NCBI GenBank assembly: GCA_951799425.1
Contig: OX637393.1
Coordinates: forward strand, 20,997,744-21,061,743
Reading direction: 5' to 3'
DNA from: Ilex aquifolium
Taxonomy: Eukaryota; Streptophyta; Magnoliopsida; Aquifoliales; Aquifoliaceae
Length of the DNA stretch: 64,000 nt
This document shows positions 25,501 to 34,439 of the stretch, one piece after another; position 1 is the stretch's first letter; every line of letters starts with the position of its first letter. Below the pieces are notes generated by a model, which did not search any database, was not told where the DNA came from, and was given only the letters and a program-made list of their open reading frames with translations. Made by a program: the position numbers and the translations under genes.

Positions 25501-28500
25501 TACTTTTTCATAGGTAGGAGCCTTACAACTTTTAGATCCTTTATTTATAGCTGCAATCATCTCATTGAATTTAGGATTTCCCAACATATTCAATGGAATT
25601 CCATTAACACACAATCCCTTCACTACATTCATGTCAACCATATCTTGATACATCGCTTGAATGCATCTTCAATTGATCCAGTCATTGAAAAAGGTTGTCC
25701 CTTCATCAATGTAAAAATTTTCAAGAATGAATAAACTCCTATTTATTCTGCCTTATGTACTATTTCTAACAATTTTCAATATTCAGTCCGATTATTCATC
25801 ACTATTGAACACTGTTTAATTTCTATTTTTCTTCTGCGTGGGACACCAAAAAAATGGTAATGCCTTCGGGTATATGAACTTGTAAATCTATGACCACAAT
25901 GTTTACATATCAACTCTTTGATCCCCTAGATTTTTTCCTTGAACTGCACCAATCAGATTGACTTCATTAGCGGTTTCAACTTCACATCAACTTGTAATTG
26001 ATCTGGTTGTGTGTGTTATTTTTTGGTGGTTGGCTAGTGTTATCTTCTTCTAATTCTTCAATATGTTCATGTCTGTCAGCAAAATTATCCAAATTTTGAA
26101 TATTACAATCATTTTGTTTTTGGGAAAAATCTTGTTCTTCCGTCCTCCTTTTCCCAAAAACAATTTTTTCAAATTATAATAGCCCAATACTACGTACGGA
26201 GATGCTGAATAAAGACTGTAATTCAATAGGGTAATTGAGATGATAATTTATGGGGCAATAATTCTTGTGAAAAAAAATCAAAAAAACATTTATAGGGCTA
26301 CATGCAACACTGTAGATGTGCAAAGGAAGCCCACGCTTAATTAACCCTAAAGGATGTTTTGACTTTTTTACCCCAAATAGGTTTTCATGTCACATAAAAG
26401 AGGGCTTTTTTAGACTTTTCACCCAAACATACCATTAGGTCATTTAAGGCTACCAATTGCCTGTTCAATAAAGAAAATGCTACCAAATTAACCAACTACG
26501 GGGGGAGGGAGAGCCTCAGACGAGACGAGACGAACACGAATAATATCAGATAAGACGAACACAAAGAGTCTCAAACAAATCCTTCTAACAGCGGCAACCG
26601 ACCCAGATACAACTTTTGATTGATGAATAGAGAGTGCAAACTTTTATTCGAAGTACAAATTCGAAGGCTATGCGTACAGATTGACCAGCTGCGAGTGAGA
26701 ATGCAATCAATCTAGTATGTAACTCAATCGTCACTAAATTTTGCCTCTATCTCTTGGCTTTTTCCTTCCCACTTGTGTAACCTGCACTGTGAGATTTGGT
26801 GTTTGATTGGAGTTAGGGTTTTCATTAGGGGTTTGGTTTTTGATTTAGGGATAAATTAAAATTGGGGGTCATTGAGATAGGCAATCCTAGTCGCGAACGA
26901 CCCCAGTTAGGTTCATGTGACCCAGATCGCGGGTCATAGGACCATGTGCGTTTTTGTTAACCGTGTGCCAAATGCCAATGTACTATATACGAAGGAAGGG
27001 TAGATGCCAGTAGCAACTCATCCTTGAAAGCCACAAGAGCTCCAAGAAACAACACTCCTACAAATACTGCAATGTATTCTATTTGTATGCCCACGCTGCT
27101 TCCCGTAAAAGTGGCACCTATAGTACCAATCATGAGCAAGGATCAAAATTTCGTTTCGGTATATTGTTTCGGTTACCACGGAAACGGAAACGTTTCAACG
27201 TATTTCGAAACATAATAAAAAAAATAAAAATAAAATACGAATTATTTTTCTAAAACATTGGTCGAAATATATCAAAATATCTTGAAATTCCTTGAAACAT
27301 TCCGAAACAATTGTACAAATGTATTGAAATATTATAAAACATCTCGAAATATTATGGAATACCTCAAAATATTAGAATTTCAATTCCATCACTATTCGTT
27401 TCGGTCTCCTTGGAAACGAAAACGTTTCGGATGTTTCGACCATTTCAAAACGATATTTTGATCCTTGATCACGAGATTTATTGTCTACATATATAAACTT
27501 ACCAATTTGTCCGTGATTGATTCATCATAGATTACATAAGCAAATAACTAGTAAGCAAATTTTAAAAGTAAAACAGTACTAGTCATGAGATTGATCACCT
27601 AAACATAATAGAACATGCATGCCATTCATGAAAAGCAACGAGTTTCAAAAACAATAAAGACATCCATCTTATGTACACTAATGAATACAACTGTGACATG
27701 TAATCTCACTGGATCACCATATTGTGAATCCACAAAATCAAGTTTAAGGCATCTCACTAAGCCTGCAAATAGCTCCAGTCCTTTCCCTCAAAATGAAGCA
27801 ACCACACCTCCACCAAAAAGAACTTACAAAACGTCTTCACCAAGACAAATCAGGTCTTTACTCTCCGACTCTCCCATTTTCACTTTTTAACTATTTCAAT
27901 TGAAGTGCCGGAATCTTGAAATGTCATATGCATCATATACCAAATGCTCAGAGAATAAAGTTTATTCCTTGCCTTGTATTATTTTCCGAACACGAAAAAA
28001 AAACAGACACTCACACAGAGAATGCGCCACCCCAAAATTGTTAGTCAAAATTACATCATTTGTATGACATCTACGAAATGTTTTCAATTGAAGCTAATTA
28101 CCAAGAGCAAAGCTTATTCCTTAGCTTGAGCATTGGTTTTCTAAGCCATGGAAAGGTGAAATGCACACACACTTGCCTACATAGAGGAGGAGGGGGATCC
28201 CCCCCCCCCCCCCCCAAAAAAAAAAAAAACACAAATTGTCTGCCAAAATTAGGTTATTTATTTAACATTTACAATGATTTCAATTGAAGCTAATGTTACC
28301 CATTACAACTCTTGAGTAGTTTAATTGTTAAAAAAAAAAAGTTAAAGCATACAATTACTTAATTTTATAGTTTCATTTTACTTAAAAATAATTTGGTTTC
28401 TAGAGATATATGATATATACATAATACACATATGAAGTTTACGAGTTATAATTAAAATGTCTAAGCTCCACCATGCATGGGATTGTCCAATCAGGTGCTC

Positions 28501-30820
28501 TAGTTGATAAATCCGTAAAAAAAAAAAAACAAGATTAAAATTCTTAACCTTGCAGCAGCAAGAGCATGCCCAAATTCATGTGCAGATACAGATACAATGG
28601 TAGATATACATATGTAACCAACATCAGCAAGTGAGATACTCAATCCAAAAACCTGCAAAGATACAGGAGCAAAAGAACTAATCAACGTTGGGGGAGTGAC
28701 AAATAGAATTACATCCTCAATGAAAAGGTATAATTAGTTCTCATGTAGGCCAATAAAAACTAATCACCGTCAATAAGCCCCAACATCATATAAATTACTA
28801 AAATCTTGAGAAGCTGCTTTTTGCCTGGGATATGGTTCAAGCTACTATGCTCATGCCAAACAATTCTATACCAACTGATATATATGGGATTTATTGGATT
28901 TGATCTATGGTTTCCTACTATCTATAGCAGTTAGGCCTCCATGCTTCAAAGTAGTAAGACTTGACGTTAATCCTAAAGGTCAATTTAGCAGGAGTCTACT
29001 TCTGCAGGCAATTGCAACTTTTAAAATCCTTCATTTAGTAATGCACAGCTGGGACAAAAAGCAGTCCAACTATAACGAAAGACTCAACATGACAAAAACC
29101 TCTCCCGTGGATCAGATCCATTGAAACCTGAGCATGAAACGTAGGGGTTCAACAAGATCTGCAATCACGCCAATCTTTGTTGTTTAAGAAATATTGGAAA
29201 GTCAAGATGGAGCTAGAGAGGATGAGGAAGTTAAAATCATAGAGTAAATTTCAGCATGAGTCGTCGCTCAATCAATTCATTGCCGCAAAACTTAAATATG
29301 ACATGCTCATGGATTTTGTGGAAAGAAGTAGATTCCATTTCAACGAAGTCAAGATATAACAATCAACATTAACTGGTTGGACGAGTAAAAGAGCTTGGAA
29401 CATAAAGCTAAGAGAGACTAGTACCATAATTACTAAGCAGCCATATGGGCGGTCATGAGTAACTGTAACATGTTACACAAACCACTTCTCCACTTCTACC
29501 TATTTAGAGGCTGATTCCAACATAGGTCGTACATGTACATCAATTAAAATGCAGATTGAATGCTCACCGAAGGGGAAAACCCAAGCAAAGATCCACTCAA
29601 AAGACTGCTGAGCTGGCCCTTCCCACTGTACAAATGCAGAGCCCTGGCTAATTCCCATATAAGAACCTGGTCAACCACCCATGAAAAAGAAGGAAAAATG
29701 ATCTTGAACAGAATAACAGGAGATAGCTGTTTATAAGGAACTTGAAATTATCAAAAAGTTTTAGTTTCTGACCATAGTAACTCCAAGCAGTGCCGTAAGA
29801 CTAAAACCTATCCCAACAGAAAACCAGACTCTCAAACACCTGTATGACAGTGCCAGTACGTAACCAGCTGAGCTCCAATTCCACAAGTTTCAAAAATATT
29901 AAAGCATTCATAACAACAAAATATGCAAAGCATATCATGTGTATTTCAAAGCCCTAATACATATATCTCACAGCGGAAAGATGCTGAAGCAATTGCCCTT
30001 AGTCATCCTACATCAGAAAGTTTGTAAAACTGTTACTCATGAAACCAACTTCAGAAAATCAGGAAAAGCTTAAGACTACTTCACCTACAAACGCTCGACA
30101 CCCCCATATTGAAACTATATGAAAACCCAGGCCATCCAGAAGCTACAAAAGGCCTTAGGGTCCCTTAGGAAATATTTCATATATTTTACTTCTGTATCTA
30201 TCTCTCTCGTTCTTTTCTTAGAATTCTAGGTGTGTTTGTTCTCTCTGCCTAGTTCTGTCAAGAAAATTATCTTCATCCGAGTTCAAGAGGGGAACGTAAC
30301 AAGGTTTTTTCTGTGCCCTCCACATCCAATGAGTTCACGTCGGTGGGAACTAGACTATCAGTGACCTGTTACACCGACATATATCTCCGAGGACCGAGAA
30401 CTACTTTTCATTGCGGTTCAGCCAAATCCGATGAGAGTCCTCCTTCGGCTACCTTTTGTTACATATCACATTCACCAAAAATATATTAATTTTACTTTAC
30501 AGAAAGGAAAAGGGTAGAGACTACAATTGACAATTAGAGGGATACGACACTAGAGCAAGGCGAAGTGGGAAATAAACCTTGCATGTCTTCGTCCGAAACG
30601 GAATAGTGGTTCATTCAAGGCCGATGTCTTGAAGTCACAGTACCTGTAGGAGTTATTGAGAGAAATTGCATGATCTCCTGCTCAGAATTTATGATGAGGG
30701 AAAGACAGAGAACATGTATGCGTACCAACAAGAAACAGTGTTGGACAGGTGCCTGACGCGGAGGGGCAGGAGGGTCTGATTTTGTCCTCTCCTAGCCCTC
30801 CTCACTCGCCTTCCATCCAT
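7519..30820 (-). CDS. S2P: Site-2 protease (intramembrane zinc metalloprotease), 10 exons
   Basis: Exons in coding order: 30820-30726, 30643-30578, 29839-29773, 29666-29568, 28652-28549, 18610-18463, 18346-18266, 18152-17703, 15846-15523, 7677-7519. All introns follow GT/AG, phases join, and the 1593-nt sum gives 530 residues plus TAA, the usual length for plant S2P. The protein has an Arg-rich N-terminus, membrane segments, the catalytic HEFGH at residues 134-138 (exon 5), a PDZ-like segment SPGDLIVSLDG (exon 8), a Cys-rich lumenal part, and the third zinc ligand in NSLPVYFLDG with Asp483 (exons 9-10). Family knowledge: S2P cleaves membrane-tethered transcription factors such as bZIP17/bZIP28 after site-1 protease, in the Golgi/ER. 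All catalytic residues and splice sites look intact. Introns 5, 8 and 9 are swollen by transposons. An in-frame upstream ATG at 30928 would add 36 residues; I prefer 30820 because the family N-terminus begins with a similar basic stretch. Confidence 0.95.
8275..9487 (+). pseudogene. LINE reverse transcriptase fragment
   Basis: Segments in shifting frames carry L1-type RT motifs. DKAPSPIGFTLAIFQVFW matches the usual DKAPGPDGF box with changes. GLRPGELL matches the RGLRQGDPLSP box in altered form. VQFADDNIILF near 9080 is the FADD catalytic box, and FKYLGVPLGSNPLSRSFWDP follows. Stops and frameshifts disable it. Confidence 0.88.
10481..11537. repeat. Tandem duplication, 527-bp period, rich in GTCGAC-type palindromes
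   Basis: The segment starting AAGACAAGAGGTATAACT at 10481 restarts at 11008, a 527-bp period, with high similarity throughout. Each unit contains several imperfect palindromes built on GGTCGACC / CCGGTCGACCGAT (for example near 10642, 10724, 10981, 11169, 11507). The unit boundary falls within one of these palindromic stretches (GATGAAACC follows it). Confidence 0.85.
11757..11840. repeat. 21-bp tandem repeat, four units
   Basis: Four consecutive copies of a 21-mer beginning AACTGAAAGCTGAA; units 3 and 4 differ by AAGTCT for AACTCT. They are subterminal repeats of the hAT-like element, the kind of array a hAT transposase would bind. Confidence 0.92.
12341..12512. repeat. GT-rich low-complexity tract
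   Basis: An impure (GT)n/(GC)n stretch inside the hAT-like element, with GCGCGC runs at both ends. It generates artefactual Cys/Val-rich frames and is not coding. Confidence 0.85.
13200..13560 (+). pseudogene. LINE 1 3' end: zinc-binding RT-associated domain
   Basis: The reading FSCKSFFVFLIDD...FMIWKVNVPLKV, then NDGKSVNHLFLHCLTTFSLWNM, is the RT-associated zinc-binding domain of plant L1 elements. It continues the LINE broken at 9860, confirming that 9861-12988 is an insertion. Confidence 0.82.
13944..15522. other. Intron 9 sequence, mostly unassigned; possible hAT MITE remnant at 14065-14186
   Basis: No gene here. The stretch ending AAATTTCGATCCTTG at 14186 is nearly the reverse complement of the terminal repeat of the hAT MITE at 27137-27467, so one end of a related MITE probably lies there. 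The other end is unclear. The donor of intron 9 is at 15522. Confidence 0.4.
15985..17480 (+). mobile_element. LINE 2, L1-type remnant in S2P intron 8
   Basis: Plus-strand RT motifs: an altered RGLRQRDPLSPYSVT near 16000, then SVSHLQFYDDNFF near 16150 (FADD changed to YDDN). The RT-associated zinc domain LPIKVHFFCWTITQKKITTHNL...CIMCRRIEE...YLFLHCPITFSLRS follows at 17010-17200. Both ends are ragged with no TSD visible. Frames are broken. Confidence 0.85.
17337..17404. repeat. Perfect 34-bp tandem duplication
   Basis: The 34-mer TTATATGGCTTGAGAGC... occurs twice without a mismatch (17337-17370, 17371-17404), near the end of LINE 2. A recent slippage product. Confidence 0.93.
18463..19430. 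repeat. Copy A of an exon-6 segmental duplication
   Basis: Exon 6 of S2P and about 800 bp of upstream intron (to the right) recur at 26966-28345. Shared landmarks in order include the exon, the ATTTATTGCTTCC region, CCATCTTATGTACACTAA, CTCACTGGATCACCAT, CTCTCC..CTCTCCCATTTTC, and a poly-C/poly-A tract. Copy A keeps intact coding sequence and splice sites and is the working copy. Confidence 0.9.
19288..19310. repeat. Poly-C tract
   Basis: A run of 23 C followed by GC and a run of A, on the plus strand. A homologous C17/A tract lies at 28199-28215 in copy B of the duplication. The length may be unreliable in assembly. Confidence 0.95.
19440..19980. other. Unassigned intron 5 sequence
   Basis: About 540 bp between the duplicated segment and the solo LTR. 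It includes a GGTACTGGTACGAATACGG-like patch. I recognise no element or gene. Confidence 0.4.
20375..20382 (+). promoter_or_regulatory. TATA box of the solo chromovirus LTR
   Basis: TATAAATA 394 bp from the LTR start, preceded by a TGTGGCACAATGTGG-like block that recurs in the LTR at 1-1156. Transcription would run away from the palindrome cluster's position (cluster lies 1.6 kb downstream). Confidence 0.5.
22033..22251. repeat. Eroded CGTTCGAACG palindrome cluster in solo LTR
   Basis: Seven sites: CGTTCGGACG 22033, CGTTCAAACG 22051, AGTTCGAACG 22118, CGTTCGAACT 22136, CGTTCGAACG 22154, CGTGCGAATA 22173, CGTTCGAACG 22242. Start-to-start spacing is 18 for the pairs 22033/22051, 22118/22136 and 22136/22154. 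Between groups lies a GCTTACAGTACT ... CAAAG.ACTG module (22067 and 22189), also found at 56873. Confidence 0.92.
22392..23086. mobile_element. hAT MITE with CGATACG subterminal repeats
   Basis: Terminal inverted repeats CATAGTTGTTAGTATCGT and the reverse complement of ACGATTTGATAACTATG. A perfect 8-bp target duplication GTCATGGG flanks it (22384-22391 and 23087-23094). Both ends are packed with CGATACG/CGTATCG words; the middle is AT rich. It inserted into the solo LTR. No coding capacity. Confidence 0.93.
23295..24297. other. Intron 5 sequence, probably 3' part of the decayed hAT element
   Basis: AT-rich DNA between the solo LTR and the recognisable hAT transposase. No domain can be read. 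The downstream end of the hAT element probably lies here but its terminal repeat was not found. Confidence 0.35.
24298..25925 (-). pseudogene. Decayed hAT transposase (BED finger, DUF659 type)
   Basis: In coding order on the minus strand: a BED-type finger remnant ELICKHCGHRFTSS..RRHYH (about 25925-25830), an N-terminal segment VKGLCVNGIPLNMLGNPKFNEMI (25653-25462), then SIVLDGWTNVKHQPLINIIV and LIVIQVVTDNATNCK (25455-25126), the DUF659 core. After a nested MITE it continues with LIFKDFVKEFEW..IVKYFLNHTHAL (24773-24573), HYILLMQLVDCRESLSTTVV (24640-24440) and FWDDVESVISIINPI. Multiple frameshifts. The C-terminal dimerisation region was not recognised. Confidence 0.85.
24778..25131. mobile_element. 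MULE-type MITE inside the hAT transposase
   Basis: 354 bp with inverted ends GGGTAAATTATACTTTGA.. and ..TCAAAGTTTAATTTACCC. A perfect 9-bp target duplication TTCAAAGTA flanks it (24769-24777 and 25132-25140), the length expected for Mutator-like elements. Its interior has further inverted blocks (CACTTTGCC/GGCAAAGTG), so it can fold on itself. It splits the hAT frame. Confidence 0.92.
25926..26965. other. Unassigned intron 5 sequence
   Basis: About 1 kb, likely including the upstream end of the hAT element. No terminal repeat, domain or RNA gene could be recognised. Confidence 0.4.
26966..27095 (-). pseudogene. Decayed duplicate of S2P exon 6
   Basis: The minus strand reads a copy of exon 6, ..VGIQIEYIAVFVGVLFLGALVAFKDE.., then loses about a dozen bases relative to exon 6 and shifts frame (ALPRLSTL is garbled). 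The acceptor AG is kept (GCAG before 27095) but the donor GT is gone and TTAAC follows. It sits in intron 5 upstream of the real exon 6, so inclusion would wreck the protein. Confidence 0.9.
27096..28345. repeat. Copy B of the exon-6 segmental duplication (intronic part)
   Basis: Intronic sequence homologous to 18611-19430, carrying a MITE at 27137-27467 that copy A lacks. Landmarks: CCATCTTATGTACACTAA near 27662, CTCACTGGATCACCAT near 27703, and a poly-C tract at 28199. Some 8 kb of transposon DNA now lies between the two copies. Confidence 0.88.
27137..27467. mobile_element. 331-bp hAT MITE with confirmed empty site
   Basis: Inverted ends CAAGGATCAAAATTTCGTTT and the reverse complement of AAACGATATTTTGATCCTTG. 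Flanked by ATCATGAG (27129-27136) and ATCACGAG (27468-27475), an 8-bp duplication with one change. The paralogous site in copy A has a single ATCATGAG followed by ATTTATTG, the empty site. The interior repeats TTTCG/CGAAA words. Confidence 0.93.
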
Positions 30821-31308
30821 CTTCACTTCTCTACTCTTCTCTCTGCAATTTACGCTCTCGGGATTCAGCAGGGACCGTATCTTTGTTTTGGTTTTGGCTC
30901 CACTTTGATTCGCTGTAAGTCTGAGCAAAGGAACCTTCCGGTTGCAAGCGTTCTGGAACTAGGGTGTCCATATTTTATTTTATTTCCAATCCGGAGAAAA
31001 AATTTGTTTGACTTATCTATCCTATACTATTTCTATCCAAATTCCATCCAAAATAATTGAATAAGAAGTCGGATTAACACATTTTTTCGTTATTAATTTT
31101 TGAATTATTTTAAAATTTTAATTAAGTAACTTACATCAATTAACTAACATAATAAACCAATAACACTAAAAAACACAATAAATTCGATAATACATAAACA
31201 ATTATAATAAAATACAACAAGAAAGCCACAAAACATCAATACATCATATATAAGAAAGTCATACACATCAATAAAACATTAGGGCTTCTGGATTTTTGAA
31301 TTTTAGGG

Positions 31309-31310
<2 letters not shown>
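30821..31310. promoter_or_regulatory. S2P upstream region and probable 5' UTR
   Basis: About 110 bp directly upstream of the ATG (minus strand) is pyrimidine- and GC-moderate and contains the in-frame ATG at 30928. Beyond about 30960 the DNA becomes AT rich. No confident TATA box or known motif was identified. Confidence 0.4.
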
Positions 31311-31312
<2 letters not shown>

Positions 31313-31360
<48 letters not shown>

Positions 31361-31384
31361 GTGTGTGTGTGTGTGTGTGTGTGT
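31313..31384. repeat. (TA)n(TG)n microsatellite
   Basis: About 23 TA units then about 12 TG units in the S2P upstream region, about 0.5 kb from the start codon. Likely length-polymorphic. Confidence 0.95.
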
Positions 31385-31639
31385 GGATGTGTGTATGTGT
31401 GGAGTAGGGTAGGAATACGAAAATTTTGTAGTATTCCGCATTCTTACCAAAAAGTCTTCCATTGGCCTACTTTCATGTAGCCAATCAATAAAGTCCGGTA
31501 GGATAGAGTAGGGTTGAAATTTATGGGTAATCGGAACTTTAAACAACCTTATCTTGAACTGAGACTTCCAGTGCAACGAGGCATCTAAAAATCACCTATT
31601 TTTATGTATGCCATCGGAGATTTAATTTACACACGTGCT

Positions 31640-32587
31640 CAGAATTTAATTCAATGTAGTTGTTGAATTATGAAAAATACTATGGATAATTCTTTATCCA
31701 TGAATTTGTACACCAAAATTTAGCATTGCTCAAATACTAATTGAATCTAATTTGAGGATCTAATTCAATGCTCATTAAAATAAAAGTGAATTATATCTAA
31801 TATTGAAATTTATAATTAATCTAAAGATCAAAATGATTACATATGATTAGATCATTTAATGAGTACATGTGGAATAGGTCACATGACGAAAAAGACACGT
31901 GTCAATCATCATGAAGAAAAGAGTGAATAGGCAGTGCCTCTGTCTTAGAAATGTTCGGTCAGTCGAGTTGTATCACAACTAGCCGAACTGGCTCAGGACC
32001 TAGCTGAGCAAATGACAAAGTTGCTCGGTCAATGAAGGAATTGAGCAATTGATAAAACCGATCAAGATAAAAGAGTTGGTACTTATTTGACACACAACCT
32101 TCACTAGGGATAAGATTGAACCAAGAGATAACTAGGCCCTCACGAGTAATTAGGGGCGGTGTAAAACCAAAAAAAAAAGAGTCTATCTAAATGATAGGTG
32201 GACATTATAAAAGGTGACCTAAATCATAGGTAAATCGGAAAGGAAGCCTAAAAAGGTTTCAATACAAATTATGGAAGATTTGGCTAAAGAATAGTTGTGC
32301 CATCTTATTCAGCCAATAGCAAAACCCTAGAGAGGGTACAAACTACTATAAATATCAGGTAAAGCTTAAGTTTAAAGTACATACTTCTTTTCCTGTAATC
32401 TTGCTTGCTAATTCTCAGAGTCTTTACTAATTTAAGCATTAGAGTGCCTTCGTCTGATTCACCCTCGGTCCTTTGTAGTTTTTTTGTCTTGTAGGAAGAA
32501 GAAGTTTTCTTGCTCGTTTCTCCCAAAATTGTATTTCAGAATTCATATCATCGTCAATCAAAGGTATAAGATTTTTTCATCGTATAA
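31640..32587 (+). mobile_element. Probable 5' LTR of a decayed Tat-like gypsy element
   Basis: The right end is set by a primer-site-like block at 32589. TATA-like sequences occur near 32203 (TTATAAAAGG) and 32348. The left edge is only approximate; I could not find the TG start or a target duplication. The lineage is inferred from the primer site and the downstream gag remnant. Confidence 0.45.
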
Positions 32588-32606
32588 TTGACGCCATCTA
32601 TGGGAA
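32588..32606 (+). promoter_or_regulatory. Degenerate primer binding site of the Tat-like element
   Basis: TTGACGCCATCTATGGGAA resembles the TTGGCGCCGTCTGTGGGAA block that follows the 5' LTR in plant Tat elements, with changes that are all C-to-T/G-to-A type. Confidence 0.6.
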
Positions 32607-32700
32607 ACGAGCAAAGTCAACCATGTCAAACCTACGGAGCATACTTGGGTTACCTCCTAACCACCAAGAGTTTAACGAGTATGATCTTGCACGCCATTAC

Positions 32701-34408
32701 TGATTAGCACAAAATATTGCATATCATGTATCTCTTTGCACCTTTTTATACTTGTTTTTGAGGTGAAAATGTGAGAAAATGCATTTAATCTAACAATTAA
32801 TGGAGTTTTGTGTGATTGCAGGTAATGGCATGTGTTAAGCTTCCATCATAGTGCTTAAAGACAATGGAGAAGAAGGGGAGGCTTAACGGGCGGCTCGGAA
32901 GGTCAAGAAACAAAGAAAATGGCAAATCAAGTGAAAACCTACCGGTAGGTTTGGTCATAAACCTACCGAAAGGTTTTGTACACTGGAAATCTTCTACTGC
33001 TGCCTCTGCCAAAACCTACCGGAAGGTTTTGCACACTGGAATTGTTCTGCTGATGTCTTGATAAAACCTACCGGTAAGTTTTGTCATTGATCTATCGTTA
33101 GGTTTTACCCAGAAACGCCAGAAAACTGCAATCTCTTCTTCAATTGCTCCGTGGGCCCACCTCTGCTTCTCCCACACACACCCTGACACACTCTACATAC
33201 AAACATGCTTCCCCACACCTAAAACTTGACTTTGGAAGAAAGAGCATGGAAAAGGAAAAGAGTAAAAGGGGGAGGCATGGTGGGTTGCAGGCATGGCATG
33301 CCCTTACTTGTGCAAGTGTCAAATCATTTCCCATGGATGGGAAGTCTGCTCTCACATACCATAGAGGGGCTGATGGACGAAAATGACTAATCCTTACACC
33401 ATTATTCAGCTTTACATAGTTTTAGAGAGAGAAACTCCCAAGGAAGAAAACATAGTTTTAGAGAGAGAGTTTGATTTTTGCATTTTTCTCACTCATTTCA
33501 CTTGTAACAAGTTGTATTTCACTTGTAATCTTTATTTCTTGCACTTTAATCTCATTTATTTCAAGTGTAATCAAGTTTAGTTTCATGTTCTTGAATTTCT
33601 ATGTTTACATTTGGGTTTTCTTTCCAAATCTTTGTTGTTGGGTATGAAATGAATTCTCTTTTGTAGTTTAACTTTTTATTGCATCAATACAAGTTCAAGG
33701 CTTTGCTTCATCTCTATTTCATCTCTAGTTCATCTCCATGTTTCTTTACAATATGTATGCTTTTGCTTTGAATATGGGTAGTTAAGCTTTTTGTTGGCTA
33801 ATCCAAGGAAAACTTCATCTTGGGTATGCTAAATCAACTCTCCCCCATTCTTCCTTGTAGTGTAAAGTGTTTGTTTTGACTAGGTTGAGTGCGGACGTGG
33901 TTGTGAGCTCTTAATACACCGTAGGCTTGTCACGGGGTATGCTTGAGCTTACATCTCACATCAGTCCCTCACTTCCTACGAATCAATCAAACACCTAGGC
34001 ACTATTGGTTAAATGAATTGAGTTAATTTGGCATTCCCATTGGAATGACCTCTTCGGATTAGCCAACCTTATTTTTCTTGCATTTTATCAAAAATCCTCA
34101 CTCCCCAAAACACAAACTTACAAGATTTTACATTTTTCTATTTTTACAAAATCACCTTCATCATAATTCAACCTTCCTTCCCTGAAGAGACAACCTTGGA
34201 ATACCCATTCCAAGTAAAACACGACAATTGAAAGTCTCTCTTGGCTTGGGGAGCACTTTTGCACACACACACACACATTTTCATCCACACACATGTTTTT
34301 CCCATTTCTAACATCGAACCCAAGAGAGAGTGACACTCCCCTACTCATATAAGCCATATACACACAACCGCGATCATGTGTGGAGATTAGGGTGAATGCA
34401 ACCAAGCA
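32701..34408 (+). mobile_element. Solo LTR, TGATTAG/TGATGAG family, copy 1
   Basis: 1708 bp, begins TGATTAGCACAAAATATTGC and ends ..ACCAAGCA. A perfect 5-bp target duplication ATTAC flanks it (32696-32700 and 34409-34413). It is homologous to 37455-39287 (opposite strand) and to 62390-64000. Strand is inferred from the TGATGAG-type start and from the palindrome cluster lying 230-400 bp inside, the U3 position seen in other LTRs here. It inserted into the leader of the Tat-like element. Confidence 0.88.
32935..33105. repeat. CCTACCGGTAGG palindrome cluster in solo LTR copy 1
   Basis: AAACCTACCGGTAGGTTT (32935), AAACCTACCGAAAGGTTT (32959), AAACCTACCGGAAGGTTT (33012), AAACCTACCGGTAAGTTT (33064), and a decayed fifth site near 33088. 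The first two and last two are pairs spaced 24 bp start to start. Homologous LTR copies have different palindromes here. Confidence 0.9.
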
Positions 34409-34439
34409 ATTACCAAGTGTTCTTACCCTAGGATATTGA

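Noticed and set aside
31310-31576. Frame with THTHTH and YIYIYI repeats
   Set aside because: Translation of the (TA)n(TG)n microsatellite.
34118-34405. Frame partly conserved with 37507-37713 (CSPS...VVFYLE)
   Set aside because: Both lie at equivalent places in homologous solo LTRs; the similarity is LTR homology, and neither has a start, domain or codon bias.
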